This document shows positions 7,446 to 9,499 of a stretch of 9,499 nucleotides of DNA, one piece after another. How positions within the stretch are numbered: position 1 is the first letter of the stretch; every line of letters starts with the position of its first letter. Made by a program: the position numbers and the translations under genes. Origin of the DNA: Nitrospinae bacterium RIFCSPLOWO2_12_FULL_45_22 (GTDB taxonomy: Bacteria; 2-12-FULL-45-22); the NCBI GenBank assembly GCA_001803565.1, contig MHDQ01000186.1, positions 4,520 through 14,018 of the forward strand, written 5' to 3'. The notes under the pieces are model-generated. The model had not been told where the DNA came from. It searched no databases and saw nothing but the letters and a program-made list of their open reading frames with translations.

Positions 7446-7463
7446 CGCAGGCTAAAGCCTGCG
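7446..7463. repeat. REP-like palindrome
   Basis: CGCAGGC (7446-7452) and GCCTGCG (7457-7463) form a perfect 7-bp stem around TAAA, followed by ACTACCCC. It is a GC-rich island in AT-rich DNA, 26 bases before the antitoxin ATG. The form resembles dispersed REP-type palindromes, which are normally present in many genomic copies; only one copy lies in this window, so that assignment is inference. It could alternatively act as a hairpin near the toxin-antitoxin promoter. Confidence 0.5.
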
Positions 7464-7488
7464 ACTACCCCAAAACCGCATTATTAAA

Positions 7489-7700
7489 ATGAAAATTCCT
7501 ATACTATTAAATTATGGTGGGATGAAGAAGGCCATATTTATGGCATTGATATTATGCCATTTATGGAAGAGTTAGAAGAATTCAAGAAAAATCTAAACAC
7601 GATACGTTTGGGTGGTATTTGGAAAGGTATAAAGATTACAGAGGAAGATATTAAAGAAATACGAAGGGATTTGCTAAAGAAACTTGAGGAGAAATGGTAA
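7489..7700 (+). pseudogene. vapB: VapB-type antitoxin frame with an apparent one-base frameshift
   Basis: The frame ending at TAA 7698-7700 encodes a charged helical C-terminus, with LGGIWKGIKITEEDIKEIRR and then LLKKLEEKW, of the kind seen in small VapB antitoxins that precede PIN-domain toxins. Upstream the same frame reads SYTIKLWWDEEGHIYGIDI, which looks coding, yet it meets TAA at 7485-7487 without a start codon. ATG 7489 is one base out of phase: it is followed by AAAA, and one more A would give a continuous 70-residue protein beginning MKNSYTIKLWW. So there is a deletion, a sequencing or assembly error, or slippage at the A run. The internal ATGs at 7554 and 7563 would give 48 or 45 residues, but neither has a ribosome binding site. 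Expected role: bind and neutralise the toxin and repress their shared promoter. Family name is inferred mainly from context. Confidence 0.6.
7686..7691 (+). promoter_or_regulatory. Ribosome binding site that fixes the toxin start at 7700
   Basis: GAGGAG lies inside the last antitoxin codons. It is only 2 bases from ATG 7694 but 8 bases from ATG 7700, the usual distance. The second ATG is therefore preferred. It overlaps the antitoxin stop as TAATG, a classic translational coupling arrangement. Confidence 0.65.
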
Positions 7701-8089
7701 TGCCCTTTGTTACCGACACTCACTCTTTAGTTTGGCATATAACGGATAATCCTAAACTTTCCACCGAAGCGAGAGAGATTTTTCAAAAAGTGGATAATTT
7801 TCAGGATTATATTTTCATTCCTTGTATTGTCTTTTTTGAATTACTCTATCTCATCGAAAAGAAAAGGATTGTTGCTGATTTTGATAGTTTTCTTGCAATG
7901 GTATCTTCAGCGAAGAATTATAGGATAGAGCCGTTATGTCTGCCAATAATTGAAAAAAGTAAAAGAATCCCCAAAAGGGTGTCCGATCCTTGGGATAGAT
8001 TAATTGCTGCTACCTCAATGCATTTGAATTTCCCTTTGATAACTCGGGATGAGACCCTGAGAGAGATAGGGTTGGAGGTTATATGGTGA
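7700..8089 (+). CDS. vapC: VapC-type toxin, PIN-domain ribonuclease
   Basis: The 129-residue product has the size and order of a PIN-domain toxin. D6 is in the opening strand (VTDTHSLVW), E47 in FFELLYL, D96/D99 in SDPWDRLIAAT, and D117 in ITRDETL; together these make the acidic pocket that binds Mg2+ or Mn2+. PIN toxins of this type cleave RNA (tRNA, rRNA or mRNA, depending on the member); the target here cannot be told. I chose ATG 7700 over ATG 7694 because of ribosome binding site spacing and the TAATG junction with the antitoxin. The active-site residues all appear intact, although the antitoxin frame upstream seems broken, an unstable combination if both are read literally. The DTHSLVWH opening is typical of one large VapC subgroup. 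Confidence 0.87.
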   Translation: MPFVTDTHSLVWHITDNPKLSTEAREIFQKVDNFQDYIFIPCIVFFELLYLIEKKRIVADFDSFLAMVSSAKNYRIEPLCLPIIEKSKRIPKRVSDPWDRLIAATSMHLNFPLITRDETLREIGLEVIW

Positions 8090-8370
8090 CAGGCCCGGCA
8101 CAGCGTATAACACGGTCTATGGGGAAAATGGATGAACAATTGTCCGTCAGAGACGGTTGTATAATTACCTCCTTTTCCTCTAGGGTTCTTTCCCAGAAAA
8201 AATCTCCTTTCAACTCTTCTTTACCCACCAAAAACTAGACCACTAATCTAATTGATGATATCCTTAATTCCCTAAATGCCTTTGACCGAGGATCGCTGAA
8301 TACGGGATATAGCTTGTTAAATGAGGGGATTTGTGGTTTAATTAATAAATTACTATAGAGTTATATCAGA
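8090..8370. other. Intergenic stretch between the toxin and queD-like genes
   Basis: No convincing gene is present. A 36-codon frame from ATG 8128 has poor ribosome binding site spacing and no recognisable features. A weak hairpin (8136-8160) follows the toxin gene. No preQ1 riboswitch motif was found in front of the queD-like gene, which is relevant because queuosine genes often carry one. Confidence 0.5.
8136..8160 (+). terminator. Weak hairpin after the toxin gene
   Basis: CCGTC (8144-8148) pairs with GACGG (8152-8156) around AGA, and outer ACAA (8136-8139) can pair with TTGT (8157-8160) across a bulge. It is followed by ATAATTACC rather than a run of T, so it may only pause or protect the toxin-antitoxin transcript. 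Confidence 0.2.
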
Positions 8371-8376
8371 TATAAT
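8371..8376 (+). promoter_or_regulatory. Candidate -10 element before queD-like gene
   Basis: A perfect TATAAT lies 15 bases upstream of ATG 8392, in AT-rich sequence. No good -35 hexamer is found at 16-18 bases (the region reads about AATTAC or TTACTA). If used, transcription would start near 8383, after the GTG at 8380 and giving a very short leader, which favours ATG 8392 as the start codon. Confidence 0.3.
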
Positions 8377-8391
8377 CTCGTGAGAAAAGCT

Positions 8392-8775
8392 ATGTATGCG
8401 CTTACTGTGAAGTCGGGATTTGCTGCCGCTCATCAACTGCGGGGTTATCAAGGGGCTTGCGAAAACCTGCATGGCCACAATTGGAAAGTGGAAGTAACCA
8501 TCATGGCCAACAAATTAAATGAACTAGGCATAGTAATAGATTTCCGGGAGATAAAACGGGTATTAGATGGAGTCCTGGAGAGCCTGGATCATAAGAATCT
8601 AAGCGACCTAGAACCCTTTAAAAAAGCTAATCCTACCTCGGAGAATATTTGCGCCTGGCTATTCCAGGAGTTGGATAAAAGATTATCTTCTCGAGACCTT
8701 AAAGTAAATAAGGTTACCGTCAGAGAAACGGATAATTATGCTGCCTCGTATTACCGACAAGCATCTGAGCCATAA
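8392..8775 (+). CDS. queD: 6-carboxytetrahydropterin synthase / PTPS family protein (QueD-like)
   Basis: The 127-residue product covers the whole family. Zinc ligands are H14 (AAAHQL) and H27, H29 (LHGHNW). The nucleophile is C23 (GACENLHGH), with the D66-H67 pair in SLDHKNL and E112 in VRETDN for pterin binding; PTSEN (81-85) is also family-typical. QueD converts 7,8-dihydroneopterin triphosphate to 6-carboxy-tetrahydropterin, the second step towards preQ0 and queuosine; the cytosolic fold is a homo-oligomeric T-fold. The C-x-x-x-HGH spacing fits QueD better than folate-shunting PTPS-III, where the Cys is replaced by Glu. No other queuosine gene is in the window, so the pathway call rests on family residues. 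A GTG at 8380 would add four residues; ATG 8392 aligns with the usual family N-terminus and with the nearby -10 candidate. The next gene overlaps its last 38 bases. Confidence 0.85.
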   Translation: MYALTVKSGFAAAHQLRGYQGACENLHGHNWKVEVTIMANKLNELGIVIDFREIKRVLDGVLESLDHKNLSDLEPFKKANPTSENICAWLFQELDKRLSSRDLKVNKVTVRETDNYAASYYRQASEP

Positions 8776-9499
8776 TAAAAAAATAGAGCAATTATTGAAT
8801 GAGTTCTTACCACCCTCTTATTACCAGGTTTTAAGGGGGGCGAACGAGATAGCCAACGAGCTGGGGTATCCCATTTATTTAGCCGGAGGCTCAGTACGGG
8901 ATTGGCTCATGGGCAAAGCAAACCTCGATCTGGACCTCGTGGTAGAAGGGGATGGCCTGATTTTTACCGAATATTTAGCCACCCGGCTCAGGACAAAATA
9001 CCAGCTCCATAAGAGGTATTTGACCGCTACTATTTTTTTACCCGGGTCTTTCAAGCTCGATATTGCAACTACCAGGACAGAATACTATCCCCATCCCGCT
9101 GCCTTGCCTAGAGTGCGAAAAGGTACCTTGAAGGAAGACCTCTTCCGGCGAGACTTTACTATTAATACGCTGGCTATAAGGATTAATGGGCCCGAGGCAC
9201 CTTATTTGGTAGATTTTTTTGGTGGGGAGAAAGACCTGCATGAAGGCATTATCAAGGTATTACATCCCCTCAGTTTTGTAGATGATCCCACCCGGATACT
9301 AAGGGCCCTTCGGTTCGAACAGCGCTTTGATTTTTCCCTGGAAAGTGACACCCTGGACTATCTCAGAAAGGCCGTTGAGAAAGCGTATCTCGCCCAGGTA
9401 AAAGGAGCCAGGTTTTTCCAGGAACTCTTTCTTATCCTAAGCGAAAATAGGCCCCTAAAAGTTATCCAGCGCATGTCTGATTTTGACCTCTTAAGGTCT
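8738..9499 (+). CDS. Class II tRNA CCA-adding enzyme / poly(A) polymerase family, 3' truncated by window
   Basis: 254 codons are visible with no stop. The nucleotidyltransferase head has GGSVRD (50-55) and D64-L-D66 followed by LVVEGD, the two carboxylates that bind metal. The base and ribose recognition motifs RRDFTIN (137-143) and DDPTRILRALRFEQRF (182-197) follow. Such enzymes add or repair CCA (or only A, or only CC, in split-function species) on tRNA 3' ends; the specificity is not readable here. The visible part does not start with DHH or CBS domains, so it is not the long fused form at its N-terminus. Start is uncertain: ATG 8738 lies 38 bases inside the queD-like gene with a weak upstream GAGA, while in-frame TTG 8795 is an alternative that would avoid the overlap. 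Overlap implies co-transcription with the upstream gene. Confidence 0.85.
   Translation, partial: MLPRITDKHLSHNKKIEQLLNEFLPPSYYQVLRGANEIANELGYPIYLAGGSVRDWLMGKANLDLDLVVEGDGLIFTEYLATRLRTKYQLHKRYLTATIFLPGSFKLDIATTRTEYYPHPAALPRVRKGTLKEDLFRRDFTINTLAIRINGPEAPYLVDFFGGEKDLHEGIIKVLHPLSFVDDPTRILRALRFEQRFDFSLESDTLDYLRKAVEKAYLAQVKGARFFQELFLILSENRPLKVIQRMSDFDLLRS

Noticed and set aside
8128-8238. 36-codon forward frame between the toxin and queD-like genes
   Set aside because: The GGGG before the ATG is too close, the product is nondescript, and it crosses the weak hairpin.
8240-8391. preQ1 riboswitch upstream of the queD-like gene
   Set aside because: I searched for the short pseudoknot pattern with its A-rich tail before the start codon and found no such C-rich loop or pairing.

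Overview
The window comes from a bacterial chromosome of moderate-to-low GC content with very short gaps between operon genes. The combination seen here is typical of large, surface-protein-rich genomes of uncultivated bacterial lineages. It includes a long exported protein with beta-helix, fibronectin III, cohesin and dockerin modules, a GT-C glycosyltransferase fused to TPRs, a VapBC-type toxin-antitoxin pair, and core genes for queuosine/folate-type pterin chemistry and tRNA maturation. I cannot assign a phylum from sequence alone.

Left edge (1-290): the last 67 codons of an exported protein whose C-terminus is 49/67 identical to the end of the large gene at 2999-7150. The roughly 85 bases after the two stop codons are also related, so a gene end plus its 3' flank is present twice, about 6.9 kb apart. 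Positions 206-861 hold no convincing long gene. They do contain two sigma-70-like promoter candidates and a 28-codon ORF with a strong ribosome binding site. A 48-codon ORF (862-1008), also with a strong ribosome binding site, follows. The two small peptides begin with a similar N-terminal motif.

Centre (992-7150): two genes that look like one operon, 33 bases apart. The first is a 657-residue polytopic membrane glycosyltransferase (GT39/ArnT-like) with five 34-residue TPRs at its C-terminus. The second is a 1383-residue secreted protein: signal peptide, parallel beta-helix, FN3, two Ig-like domains, FN3, cohesin, dockerin, cohesin, FN3, and a conserved C-terminal domain shared with the truncated paralogue upstream. 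I infer, but cannot show, that the glycosyltransferase modifies the secreted product or assembles a related surface glycan.

Right part (7151-9499): a second copy of the 3' flank, a perfect 7-bp palindrome of REP-like appearance, then a VapB-like antitoxin reading frame that seems to need one extra base to reach its ATG. It is coupled through a TAATG junction to an intact VapC PIN-domain RNase. After about 290 non-coding bases comes a complete QueD/6-pyruvoyl-tetrahydropterin-synthase-family gene, overlapped by 38 bases by the start of a class II CCA-adding enzyme/poly(A) polymerase family gene that runs off the window.

The most unusual material is the glycosyltransferase plus cohesin-dockerin-cohesin surface protein module with its tandem paralogue, the paired small peptides upstream of it, and the frameshifted antitoxin.
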